Shown here piece after piece: positions 1-10,400 of a DNA stretch of 64,000 nt. The notes beneath the pieces were generated by a model. The model was not told the DNA's origin. It was given only the letters and a program-made list of their open reading frames with translations, and did not search any database. Source of the stretch: Nautilus pompilius (lineage: Eukaryota > Mollusca > Cephalopoda > Nautilida > Nautilidae); contig JACATO010001433.1 in the NCBI GenBank assembly GCA_018389105.1, forward strand, positions 327,501 through 391,500, in the 5' to 3' direction. The first letter of the stretch is position 1, and each line of letters starts with the position of its first letter. The position numbers and the translations under genes are program-made.

Positions 1-237
1 GAGGCATACTCGTCACAATCACTAGAACAATTGATTAAAATTAACTTCTCTCGGTAGTAGAGATAAAAACCAACTACAACAAGCAAACAAGTTCTAAATA
101 AACTAACAAACATATTTTTTTTTATCTTTTTTAAAAAAATTTAAAAATAAATGTCTATTACTGTAAATTAATAGATTAATAATAAAATAAAATAAATAAA
201 CATTTTTGTCTTAAAAATACAACCATATATATATATA

Positions 238-474
238 CAGGGTGTCCGTAAAGTTACTATACAGTCTTACAGTTACTGGTCGTTGTTTCAATGCCGGTAC
301 GATGACATTTCTCAGTTTGTCCAGGTACCTTTCTCCTGTAACAGTTCCGTCGAAGAACTGTGGACCCACAATTCCATCAGACGATATTCCTGCCCAGACA
401 GTTATTCCAGGCTGGTTCAATTGGGACGTGATCGTAAACTGGTAAGACTGTATAGTAACTTTACGGACACCCTG
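238..474. mobile_element. Tc1/mariner-superfamily MITE with perfect 33-bp TIRs
   Basis: The termini at 238-270 and 442-474 are perfect 33-bp inverted repeats beginning CAGGGTGTCCGTAAAG. They are flanked by TA dinucleotides (236-237 and 475-476) within TATA-rich DNA, as expected for TA target-site duplication. The 171-bp interior, read on the minus strand, encodes a transposase-like scrap with residues such as GITVWAGISSDGIVGP and VTGERYLDKLR. This resembles the DDE core of Tc1/mariner-superfamily transposases. The element is therefore an internally deleted, non-autonomous derivative of a full-length transposon, not an unrelated MITE. The identical termini suggest fairly recent insertion. Confidence 0.88.
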
Positions 475-1555
475 TATATATATATAAGCCATATGTAAAA
501 CTTAGTTCCGCTTTCCTAATTTATTACTTTTAAACGTAATTTATATGCAAATGATTGCTTTTTTTGGTTGCTTTCGATATTAAAAATTTCTTCATAAGTT
601 TACTTTATTTAAAATTCAAATTCGTCGTATTACAAAACAGGCGATTTAGTAGGAAAAAAAATTAAAGTTATAGATTAATCTGTTTATTCATAAAAATTCG
701 AAACAGAGTTATCTCCCTTCGGTGGTTTTGTTTTTTAATTAGACCACGTGATCACGTGCTTAACGACAAACAAATAGAAAAAAACCTTACTCTGTTTTCA
801 AACTTCTCTTTAATAAATCAAACGGAAGAATAGCAGAAACATTTGCCACACAACCAACCAGGCGCAAGTGGATAATACTTTGCACACTGTTCCAGAGAAT
901 TCTCGTCGCTATCACCAAACGAGTGCAATAAGATAAACGATGCGTTCAGTACACTGTGGCGGTCGGGTGTGGATCAACACCCAGCAGGTGAACAGGCCGC
1001 AGTCTTTGTTAAGCTCGTGCTATCCGTCATCCGGCGACACTTTAACATAATGATGTGGTAATAACGACTGTTTGTTTTTCCCCCCATGAGAGAGAAAAAA
1101 AAAATATATATATATTTAGCTGACGGTTGAAGAATGAAAATGATTAATTTCTACGCGTGTACCACTAAACTGCTAATCAAATCCACTCGCACAACACCTA
1201 TCGGCAGAAATGGCGGGTTTTAGACTCGTCGTTTTATTCCGATAATATTCCCGGATCGTTCGTGGCTGGGCGCGAGAAGCCCCTTCAGACTTGAACAAAA
1301 CCCACCTTTCGAGAGATGAAGCGATGGGAAAGTAAAATAATAAAATTAAAGAAAAATGTTGTACCCGTGCTTTAAGAAAAAACAACAACAACAACATAGG
1401 TATCAAAGGAACATTCAGATCTACGTGGTTCCCTACATTCGATAACTGACTATTTACCATCATAACAAATCAGTGATCCCATATGGGAAATATAATCAAA
1501 TATTCAATAATAAATTATTCAAAGGCCGCGGATAGAGCACGTCATGTCACGCGCT
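475..1555. other. AT-rich intergenic DNA, no gene seen
   Basis: No supported coding sequence. The only structured signal is a perfect 14-bp palindrome, CACGTGATCACGTG, at 745-758 (two overlapping E-boxes). Short open frames here have no recognisable composition. Confidence 0.6.
745..758. promoter_or_regulatory. Double E-box palindrome
   Basis: CACGTGATCACGTG reads the same on both strands and holds two CACGTG E-boxes, the target of bHLH-zip factors such as USF/Myc/CLOCK types. No gene start is recognised nearby, so a function is only inferred. Confidence 0.3.
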
Positions 1556-1770
1556 AATCAAATATCACATAAATATGAACTATAACCAAGCACCGCACCA
1601 CCTTGTACATCTACGATGCTCAACAAAACACCATATCGCAAAACTATGATGCACAGCCAAATGCTGTTGCCGAGTTGCATAATCATAACGCTTAACCAAA
1701 CGCCATTCATTTCAACAACTTGCACAACTATGACGTACAACGAAACGCAAGACGCTTTACCGTGTTAAAG
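1556..1770. repeat. Degenerate satellite-like tandem repeat, array A
   Basis: About five diverged units of roughly 35-45 bp share the phrases ACCAAACGCCATTCA, TTGCACAACTATGACG and related forms. Unit length and sequence have drifted strongly. A second stretch with the same vocabulary lies at 4086-4325. No coding potential is apparent. Confidence 0.45.
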
Positions 1771-2114
1771 AATTGTTACGGTTAAGCACCGAACGGTCCA
1801 GGTTACGGATCGAAGACCAGTCCGGCAGGGTGAAAAACAGTGGAGTTTCGGTTAAAAGTGGCAAACTTAATTGAATTATAGTTCATCCTTTACTAATTAC
1901 TTTTTGGTATAGGGCCATTCAATTTTTTTAAATTACAAATAACGATATTTGAGGTCCAAGTTGACAGATTCAGTTACTAAAAAAAGATAAATTTATAAGG
2001 TTTTTGGAATATAAACATTAATTAATCCATACCTTTATTTGATATTTTAGCCGCTGTTGCTGGAAGATAGCATCTATCTGTAATTGTTTTTACTGCCATT
2101 CTGTAATACAGTGG
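1771..2114. other. Intergenic, nothing recognised
   Basis: AT-rich sequence between the degenerate repeat and the decayed coding region. No gene or structured repeat is seen. Confidence 0.5.
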
Positions 2115-3548
2115 TACTGATGGTGTAGCCTGCGTGATGTAGAGGAAAAAAATCCAGAAAAGCCAGCACCAAAGAGAGAAACAAGCGGTGTTGATGGGGG
2201 CGGGAATGTATTTTGTCAACAGACTCTGGTAAAGGTTATGAGTGCAGCAGATCAGGCAAAACGCATTGAGACCTTCGGTGATCTCGGGTGTCTGCCATTA
2301 TATTTGAATCTAGAGAAAACTTAATGGCGCCGGTGATTTTGAAAATGCCTTTAAAGAGCGAAAAAATGGCAAGAAACCAGTAAGGACCCACCCGTTTACC
2401 ATCCAAACTTGCCAAGGGCTTAAAAGACAGTATGCGGAAAGGGGCCCTGGGCCTTGTAGTTTGGCTAAGGTTACCCGGATTAGCAATGATAGTAAGCGGA
2501 TACGGTAAAAAAACAAACAAAGCGATGAGACATCAGGAAAACTCCACAAAATGTCAACGTTCCACCTGAACCGGCCAAACAGGTGTGGTAAAAACCAGTT
2601 TATCTTTATGCCTGGAAGACTAATTATGGAAATGGCAATGCTAAAATCGTTGGGCGGTGAGGACCAGACATTTGGTTTTCCCCGAATTCATGAAAACGTT
2701 TTCCCCAACTTCCTTAACCCTCGCACGCGAGCGGATTATCAAATTGCTAAAGGTTTACGAGGTAGGAGTTAGGGGTTACTGCTGGTCTTACTGAAAATCT
2801 GGATGATTTCCAGATCCGAGGTGGCCAGAGTTATTGAGGAATTAGAGGAATTCCAAGAGATAGCGAAAATCAGCAAAAGAGAGGACGGTGATGTAAACCA
2901 TTACGAGTTAATCAAGCAGATTCAGGCTACACCCGGCGAGAAAGTTGGATAGTTTTGCAGTCTGGGTGAAGAAAAAAAGAGGAAAATCCCTTCTCGGATG
3001 ACAGCGAAGACCTGGTCGTATTGAATACGGAGGATGTAGCTAGGCATGGAGGTTCGGTAACCGTCAGGGATGTGCAGAATAGGACAAGCGCAGTGCCGCG
3101 AATTTCGTCACGTGTGGCATTGAAGAGAGCACCGCAGCCTTTTCTGACGATGTCTTCCAGCAGAGGCGGCCTCGAGAGACTGTTGACACACGCTGGACAA
3201 AAAATATATAAGACGAGGCACCACCAGCTTATGTGGCTTCGAGTCAATCACTAGAGAAGCAGGAAGTCGCAAATACACGTTTCATTGTTTTAGTGCTTGA
3301 TCGAACCAACACCTAAGGCATGTAAAGAACTGATCACCGAAATCTCCGCATCAACAGAAACTTTGCCACCAACATCCGCAGCGCTGGCGCGGCTCATTCT
3401 GAAAGACTGGCACGCCAGGCTGGACACATCTGGGGACAGACTCTCACCGCAGTCCCATGTAGTTGGAGTTGGGAAAGAACATCTTCTGGAACATGGGAAC
3501 CGCTCTGGACAACTATTCCTGAAGTATCAGAATCATCTCAACAGCTGA
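2115..3548 (+). pseudogene. Decayed coding region of unknown family
   Basis: Plus-strand reading frames across this stretch look like one broken protein. A hydrophilic charged segment (about 2134-2319, phrases such as NPEKPAPKRETSG and ADQAKRIETFGDLGC) shifts frame near 2320. The next frame runs from 2323 to 2952, broken only by stops at 2506-2508 and 2770-2772 (phrases DFENAFKERKNGKKPVRTH, FPRIHENVFPNFLNPRTRAD, VNHYELIKQIQATPGEKVG). It shifts again to about 2998-3254 (SDDSEDLVVLNTEDVARHG), then to 3297-3548. Local GC is higher than in the flanks. I do not recognise the family. Host pseudogene, transposon gag-like protein or an old integrated element are all possible. The coding origin itself is an inference from frame continuity and composition. 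Confidence 0.4.
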
Positions 3549-4085
3549 AATGGTGTTCATGTAAAATAGCGAGAGAATGAAAAGAAGATTGCGAGTGTGA
3601 TAAAACCGATATGAAATTCACTTCTTTGGGAAAGAATACTTGATAGTGAAAATTATGCAACTCTACATGCAAAAATAAAATGGATTCCAGTCATATGATA
3701 TAGAAACATACCGATAAGACGTATATTATTCATTTTATAAACTTAATTGTTTATCCAAAGAAAGAATAAGATGGTTTTATTTGATACTTTTGCGCCTGAC
3801 TGTCAAAAATGACGAGGATCTATATTTTAAAAGGCATGAATATGAGATGGGCTACAGGGAAACTGAAATTCAAATTATCAAATTCTCTCCCCCCCCACCA
3901 TTCCAAAAAAAAACGAGGACTGATCATAGATATTAGATCAAATAAAATAGCTTGAGTCGATTTCCATTCTTTAGCATGTTTTTGTAAGCGGTGGTCATCT
4001 TGGAGCAATCACTTTGACATATTTGGTGCTCTTGACGCCAAAACTACAATCCTTATAATATATTCACCAATCAGTTAAATTAATC
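3549..4085. other. AT-rich intergenic, nothing recognised
   Basis: No gene or repeat family seen apart from an eight-C run at 3889-3896. Confidence 0.5.
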
Positions 4086-4325
4086 GCGCAACCAAAAGCC
4101 ATACAGTTTAAAATGTTACAGAACGAAGCTCCATGCAGATTACCATGCTAAACAACAATAGTCATATATCTTACCAACTTGTACAATTATTACGCAGAGG
4201 CTAACACAATACACCTCACCGTGTTGCACAACTGTGACACACAAAAACGTCATACAGTTCACTGTCTTGCATTACTATACCGGACAGCCAAATACCATTC
4301 AGCAGCATGCACCTCATTATTTGTA
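4086..4325. repeat. Degenerate satellite-like tandem repeat, array B
   Basis: Diverged units of about 40-50 bp contain CAACCAAAAGCCATACAG, TTGCACAACTGTGACAC and AGCCAAATACCATTCAG. They share vocabulary with 1556-1770, so both may be remnants of one satellite or of one long-dispersed element. The stretch abuts the hAT relic that starts at about 4330. Confidence 0.45.
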
Positions 4326-4329
4326 GATA

Positions 4330-5005
4330 TTTGGCAAAAGAACTATGGCATCGTCTGTGCATATTCACGAAGCATCAGAAATTTATCAGCATCACAGCGT
4401 GTGTCGGATGTCTCATCATTATCATCTACCAAATTTTGCAGAAGGTTTAGAATTTTGTTTAGGCGCTCCACCTGGTGTCCGATGGAGATTTGAGAACAAA
4501 AGGGATGGCTTGCTTCAACTTTTCCCAACGCCGTGTTGATCGCGAAAAGAACGCAAACGGGGAATCGATGACGTTGAAAAATGAAATAATCTTAAACCTG
4601 CTCTTTGCTGCACTTAAACCAACGAGGTCGAGCGAATGGCTGCCGCAATTCACAAATATCACCTTTTCGTTCAAGTCCGCTATGCGTTGCTGAACTCCAC
4701 TGGTGTGTCCGGCCATGACCGCAGCGTTGTCGTAACATCGTGCCTTGCAATCACTCAGTGCAAGGCCATCATCTTCCAATTCCTTCAAAACTATGTCGAC
4801 AATACTGGCTGCATCTTTCTTTTCGAGTAGGATGAACCCAAGAAAGGACTCTCGGACACGAACAGTCCTTTTGTGGAAGTCAACGTCGACATATCTCACC
4901 ATTCGTGATAGTTGGTCCCGATGAGCTTGGTCAATTTTGCGCCCCCATGAAAACGGCGCCCGGGGGCACGTGCCCCCTCTGCGCCCCCTCCTAGTTACGC
5001 CACTG
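4330..5005 (-). pseudogene. Truncated hAT-family (ZMYM1/DUF4371-like) transposase relic with terminal repeat
   Basis: Minus-strand frame 4902-4459 (147 residues) matches the middle of ZMYM1-like hAT transposases: RESFLGFI, then CKARCYDNAAVMAG (the catalytic-D YDNA motif), a FVNCGSHSLDL segment and DTRWSA at 4479-4462. After DTRWSA the frame stops, but the coding sense resumes in another minus frame down to about 4343 (ILNLLQNLVDDNDET), so there is a frameshift near 4462. Upstream on the minus strand the sequence passes almost directly into a transposon end, CAGTGGCGTAACTAG, at 5005-4991. This is typical of hAT termini, and the adjacent 8 bases (5006-5013) could be the target-site duplication. 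The N-terminal part and the other end of the element are missing. It is a dead element. Confidence 0.8.
4962..4977. repeat. Perfect 16-bp palindrome in hAT subterminal region
   Basis: GGGGGCACGTGCCCCC is its own reverse complement and lies about 30 bp inside the hAT end at 5005. Subterminal palindromes of this kind are often transposase contact sites in hAT elements. That role is inferred here. Confidence 0.5.
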
Positions 5006-6540
5006 CGTATAAGTGAGCATCGGCCGCCCTAGGATAATTTATTGGTTAATTCTAATGAAGTAGTAAAGTAACCATCTACCGTAAGACTTCGCTACTAATA
5101 CTGATTTTTTGATGACGATGTAAGTTGATAAAAGAAGGAAAATAATTGTCTTGCATTTCAGTTTCGTTAAAGGAAAATTGTAGCTTAATTATATAGGTTT
5201 GGAGTTCACTCACATTGCGAGTCCTTATTTGGAACAGCCAATAAAACAGCATAGATCTTTGCAAAGATTCACTTAAGAGTTTCCAGGTAATCAAGAAGTA
5301 TATAGGCATTATCGGTAATAGTAGTAGAATCATATGCACGAACTCTGATAGTACCTGACTGATTTAGGAAACTGAAGAATTAAAAATTATTAAAATTCTC
5401 ATATTTGGACATTGGTGTAGAAGAAAGATATGATGGAGTTTAATGTTAGCGCAAACCTACCTGGGATCTTGTAAAACTGTCTTCCGATCTTTGTACGACT
5501 TCGGTGAACTGGAGCAGTAAGGATTTTCTCAAATAAAGCTCTTATAGGGTTCCCCTGTGTTCGGTTCTTAGTAAGCAGCCAAAAATTGGTCCAAGCATGA
5601 AATAAAGTCCAAAAGAAAGAAAAGGGAAAAACAATATAACCGCTTCGTGGAGGTAGAATAATTAAGGTGTATCAGTTCATCGATGCGCCTGTGTCGCAGC
5701 TTCTCAGACGGGCGCTGGACATACTCTAATTCTTCATTTGAGAACAATTTCTGAATCTGTTGGAAGCGATTTTTTTTTATTTATAAAACAAGACACCGAT
5801 CACTTGATATAAGCGAATGTTAAAATTCTTCGAACAACCGGTTTGGAAACGCGGCACCCTTTCCCTCCCTCCCTCCACCCGCAAAAAGTTCTCATACGTC
5901 AGATTCTCTCACTCCATCTTCGTCAGACCGCTCGGTTCACTATCAATCTCTGTCGAAACGAACCGAATATAACAGACACCGTTACGAGCATAGACAGGCA
6001 AGAAAACAAAACCAGAAATCGCGACGAATATAAATCGCCATTCGGGATGTAGGCAGCAAGTGATTTACGTGTTCGGGTACTCAGCGTCAGCCCTAGGCTA
6101 GTCGTTTTATCGTAAGAGTGTGCTCCTCGAATATCACAAAGGGAGAAGAGCATCGCGCCCCGAAGCATTTCCATCGTTCACGGTCGGTTGTTTATGCGGA
6201 CATTACGTAGATGAGGAAGAGATCATTCGCTCTAAAAGGCGTGACGTCGTGGGGGGTCAACGGAAACACCGAATTGAAATGACCCAGTGGGAGTCGGCGA
6301 TAAAGTAACTACCAGATCTTGTCGGGCGCTATCATTTAAAGCTGGAATTGAAATATTTGAGTAAGATTCATCAACTTTGAAAAAAACTGAGTCGATTTAT
6401 AGCGGTAAGTTGCCACCAGTATCACCTGATTAAGCGTACAGCGAGGATATAACCAATGTCATTTCCCCTGACCTTAAGCTTACTTGTCAATATTACAACT
6501 CGGAATTTTTCTTAAAAATGTTTAAAATCCGTTGTTAATG
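5006..6540. other. Intergenic, no supported gene
   Basis: Mixed-composition DNA. Open frames around 5843-6308 are short, overlap on both strands and lack recognisable domains, so they are not annotated as genes. Confidence 0.5.
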
Positions 6541-7484
6541 ACCTCCCAGAATCGGGACACATTAGATTAGAGAAGATGACCTCTCAGAATCGCGACACAT
6601 TAGATTAGAGAAGATGACGTCCCAGAATCGCGACACATTAGATTAGAGAAGATGACGTCCCAGAATCGTGACACATTAGATTAGAGAAGATGACCTCCCA
6701 GAATCGCGACACATTAGATTAGAGAAGATGACCTCCCAGAATCGCGACACATTAGATTAGAGAAGATGACCTCCCAGAATCGCGACACATTAGATTAGAG
6801 AAGATGACCTCTCAGAATCGCAACACATTAGATTAGAGAAGATGACGTCCCAGAATCGCGACACATTAGATTAGAGAAGATGACCTCTCAGAATCGGGAC
6901 ACATTAGATTAGAGAAGATGACCTCTCAGAATCGCAACACATTAGATTAGAGAAGATGACCTCTCAGAATCGCAACACATTAGATTAGAGAAGATGACCT
7001 CTCAGAATCGCAACACATTAGATTAGAGAAGATGACCTCTCAGAATCGCAACACATTAGATTAGAGAAGATGACCTCTCAGAATCGCAACACATTAGATT
7101 AGAGAAGATGACGTCCCAGAATCGCGACACATTAGATTAGAGAAGATGACCTCTCAGAATCGCAACACATTAGATTAGAGAAGATGACGTCCCAGAATCG
7201 CGACACATTAGATTAGAGAAGATGACCTCTCAGAATCGCGACACATTAGATTAGAGAAGATGACCTCTCAGAATCGGGACACATTAGATTAGAGAAGATG
7301 ACGTCCCAGAATCGCGACACATTAGATTAGAGAAGATGACGTCCCAGAATCGCGACACATTAGATTAGAGAAGATGACCTCTCAGAATCGGGACACATTA
7401 GATTAGAGAAGATGACGTCCCAGAATCGCGACACATTAGATTAGAGAAGATGACCTCTCAGAATCGGGACACATTAGATTAGAG
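6541..7484. repeat. 38-bp minisatellite, 24.8 copies
   Basis: The unit is 38 bp, with a core such as AGAATCGCGACACATTAGAT, repeated from 6541 to 7484 with no insertion or deletion: copy n starts at 6541+38(n-1). Variation is confined almost wholly to two short windows, [C/G]TC[T/C]C after GATGA, and the base or bases after AATCG (GG, CG, CA, TG). All other positions are essentially invariant. The unit is not a multiple of three and carries TAG stops, so the array is not coding. The last copy ends at ...TTAGAG before unrelated DNA. Confidence 0.97.
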
Positions 7485-10400
7485 ATGAAGACGCACAGAG
7501 AACAGCGAGCCATTCTTGTAACAGCCTCAAGCGTTCTGCCACGCAGAAACCTTTTTTAGAATTCCTAAACGAGTTTATCTTTTAATTACTCAATTTATTT
7601 TATACAATTTTTGATACCGATATAGCGCACATTTCAAGACCATTTTAGCTTATGATATTACGGACTACTGTCGATCATCCCATCTTGTTACTGGATTTTG
7701 GAACTAAAGAAATGTGTAGTACGTAAGCGGCCGTATTATCCGCTTCTGAATGTATTCTGTCTAATCAAAAAATAATGGTTTATTAATAGCATAAAAGTTC
7801 TGCCATTTTTTAGGTGTTATCCAGCAGTTATATACAAGAACTACCATAAGAAGTAAAAGCATTTAGTTTAAAGTTTCTCGACTGATCCTAAATAATAACT
7901 AGATATTGTTTTCCCTACAAAGACCTCGTTCTTGCAGATGAACTCGAACACAACATTATTGCTATCTGAAATCTTACCTCCTTTATTCATTTATGTTACG
8001 TCATCATTTCTGTCTGCTAAAGTGGTTTACCGTCTATTTTTTACTTCATCATTATTCCCTACACCATCACACCAAACCAGGACTCACATCAGAGAAGGTC
8101 AGGTATATAGAAGATTTCTGTCCCTCGGGACATAAACTGCGCGGGACAGCATCAGCCGCCCCGTGTGTGTTTTGTGTTTTTTTTTAAAACCATTGTTGCG
8201 TATCTCGTTGTGTAGAGAGTTGTCGTCATAATTAAAACATTATCTCGTGAGGCAAGGTGTACGTCCAGGAATAGCTCCGGCGAACAGCAGAACATGTGTC
8301 ATGTTTATGTTCGTCACTGACTGTTTTGTACACCGGCTTGTCGCCCCAGGGCCGGCTGCCCGCCGCCAGAGTCAGCAGAGAATACGCCAGTGTTTGTTCT
8401 GGCGTCCTCAGAGCAAGAAGAAGAATAATGGATACGTCATCTCCGGCCGTAACAAGTCATTAAAGTTAATGTCCGCTATAAAGAGGTCGAATTAATATTT
8501 TTTATTGTCCCACCGACAGAACATCCATAACCCGGTCTCTGACGAAGGAAGGCCGGGCAAAGCTCGACAGCTAACATCTACCAATGTCCGATGGAGGTTG
8601 GCTCGTGTTTTTATTCCTTGAAGTGATTTACATATTCGGACCGATTCCTCCCTTGGATAAGTTTATTTCGCTGGTAGCTTTATGTTCAGCAAAGACGAAA
8701 AAAAGAACAAAAAAAAAACAAGCAAAACGATAAATTGAAAAGGGTCAACGCAATGGCGACTTAACAAAAAGATTCTTTCTATATATTACTATTTTATTAT
8801 TTATCCTGAAGGAAAACGTTGTATTGAATCCCTACGTTTAATTAAGTTGAATATTTTCATAGTGCACGAAATTATGTCCACATATGTAAGCATCTGGACT
8901 ATGGAAATAAAGTTTAGCAATGTTTTCCATTCTTTTTATTTAATGGAAACGAATAACTGACTGGCATTAAGAATATTTACGGGTTTTCCATTTCTCGATT
9001 TATAAAGTTTTCTATAGACAGAAAAAAATACTCATTTCTATATTCCTTTATTGAACTACATTTAACCATTGAACTTTAAAAGATACAGCTATGTGTTCAA
9101 GAGAATTACTAGCATTGAATTAAAATTTCCTGTTTTTTGTCTTGCACCGGTTGCTTGTCTCCTCTCCAGGTGTCGCTTCGAGCGTTTGCATGCTTGTTTT
9201 TTTTTTTTTTTACATGTGGTTTACGAAGAAAACTGGTCTAAATAGTGCTGTTTTCCTTTTGGCCAATCTGCGACTCTGTGGCTGTGGTTTTCAAGCCATA
9301 ACAGAACTGTGGGTCCTGTTCCCCGCATGTGTAAAGTGGTCGTGTTGCAGTGAGGCTTCTTGACGTCCAAATGCATTCTTCACCTCTCTGGAGTCTTGAA
9401 GATATTTGGTGAAAGCGACCAGTGGCTGAACGTCTCTGCGCTCATCCATTGGGGCGTTGTCTTTGTTGCCATCTTCACCATTGCACGGAATTCGCCGATT
9501 CCGGTCGCATCACCGCAGCCATCGCGGCGAAAAAGATGCTGCCAGCGTCTCTTTCAGAATCTCGTCTGTCACATCCTGCATGTAACTGTCAACAGGGCTT
9601 TCCTAAAAAATCTCTGCGACTTCTATGAGTTCGAAACTAACGTTTTTCAACTCGATTGTTCTTTAATCTGTGATCATTCGGTTCAGTAGCGTTTGCTGTT
9701 TCCGTGGCCACTGCTCGGCTCGGAAACGAACGTGCGGACAAGAAGCCTTTCTTGGCGACGTTCTAGACTTGTATGATGAGACAACCGACCCCTGTTGTCG
9801 AGCATCTCTTTTGTTTTCAACAGTATTTTCCTTATTTGGCTATAAACTGCGCTACCTATACTGGAGGAAGCGCCTGCAACCGGAATTCTTCCTGACAATT
9901 GCAAGACATTTTGGACAAGACTCGCACCGGACGTAGAGACGAACGGACTTCTTTCAGGACACAGTTCACTCAGCTGTGTTTTAGCGATATCTGTTGTAAT
10001 GATAAGGCAGACTTAGATGTTGCGTCCTAAGGACAGGCAAGGGCAGATTAGTCAGTGCTGCACGACGGAGAAGGACTCTGTTGATCCGAGTTTGGTGTCA
10101 CCATCTTCAGGGGACTGGAGCGGAGGTCCGCCTGATGTAGGGTAGACGAGCCATCGTTGTGCGATTCCACTGAAAGTTGAAGATGGGGTCGAAGGCGGTC
10201 TGCTCTTTTTTTGTAAAGCTGGTGTGAAAATGAAATAAAGAAAATGTTAACATTTTAAATATAATACAATATTCGGTTATTCGCAGTTCTGAATTTTTCT
10301 TACCAAATTATTTATGTCAGGAAGCTGCAGTTTTTAAATCAGAATGATGTTATCCTAAGTTTTTTCGCAATAAAGATGAAAAAAAATTGTGTAACTTTCG

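Noticed and set aside
6541-7484. CRISPR-like array
   Set aside because: Contiguous 38-bp units with no unique spacers, in eukaryotic DNA; it is a minisatellite.
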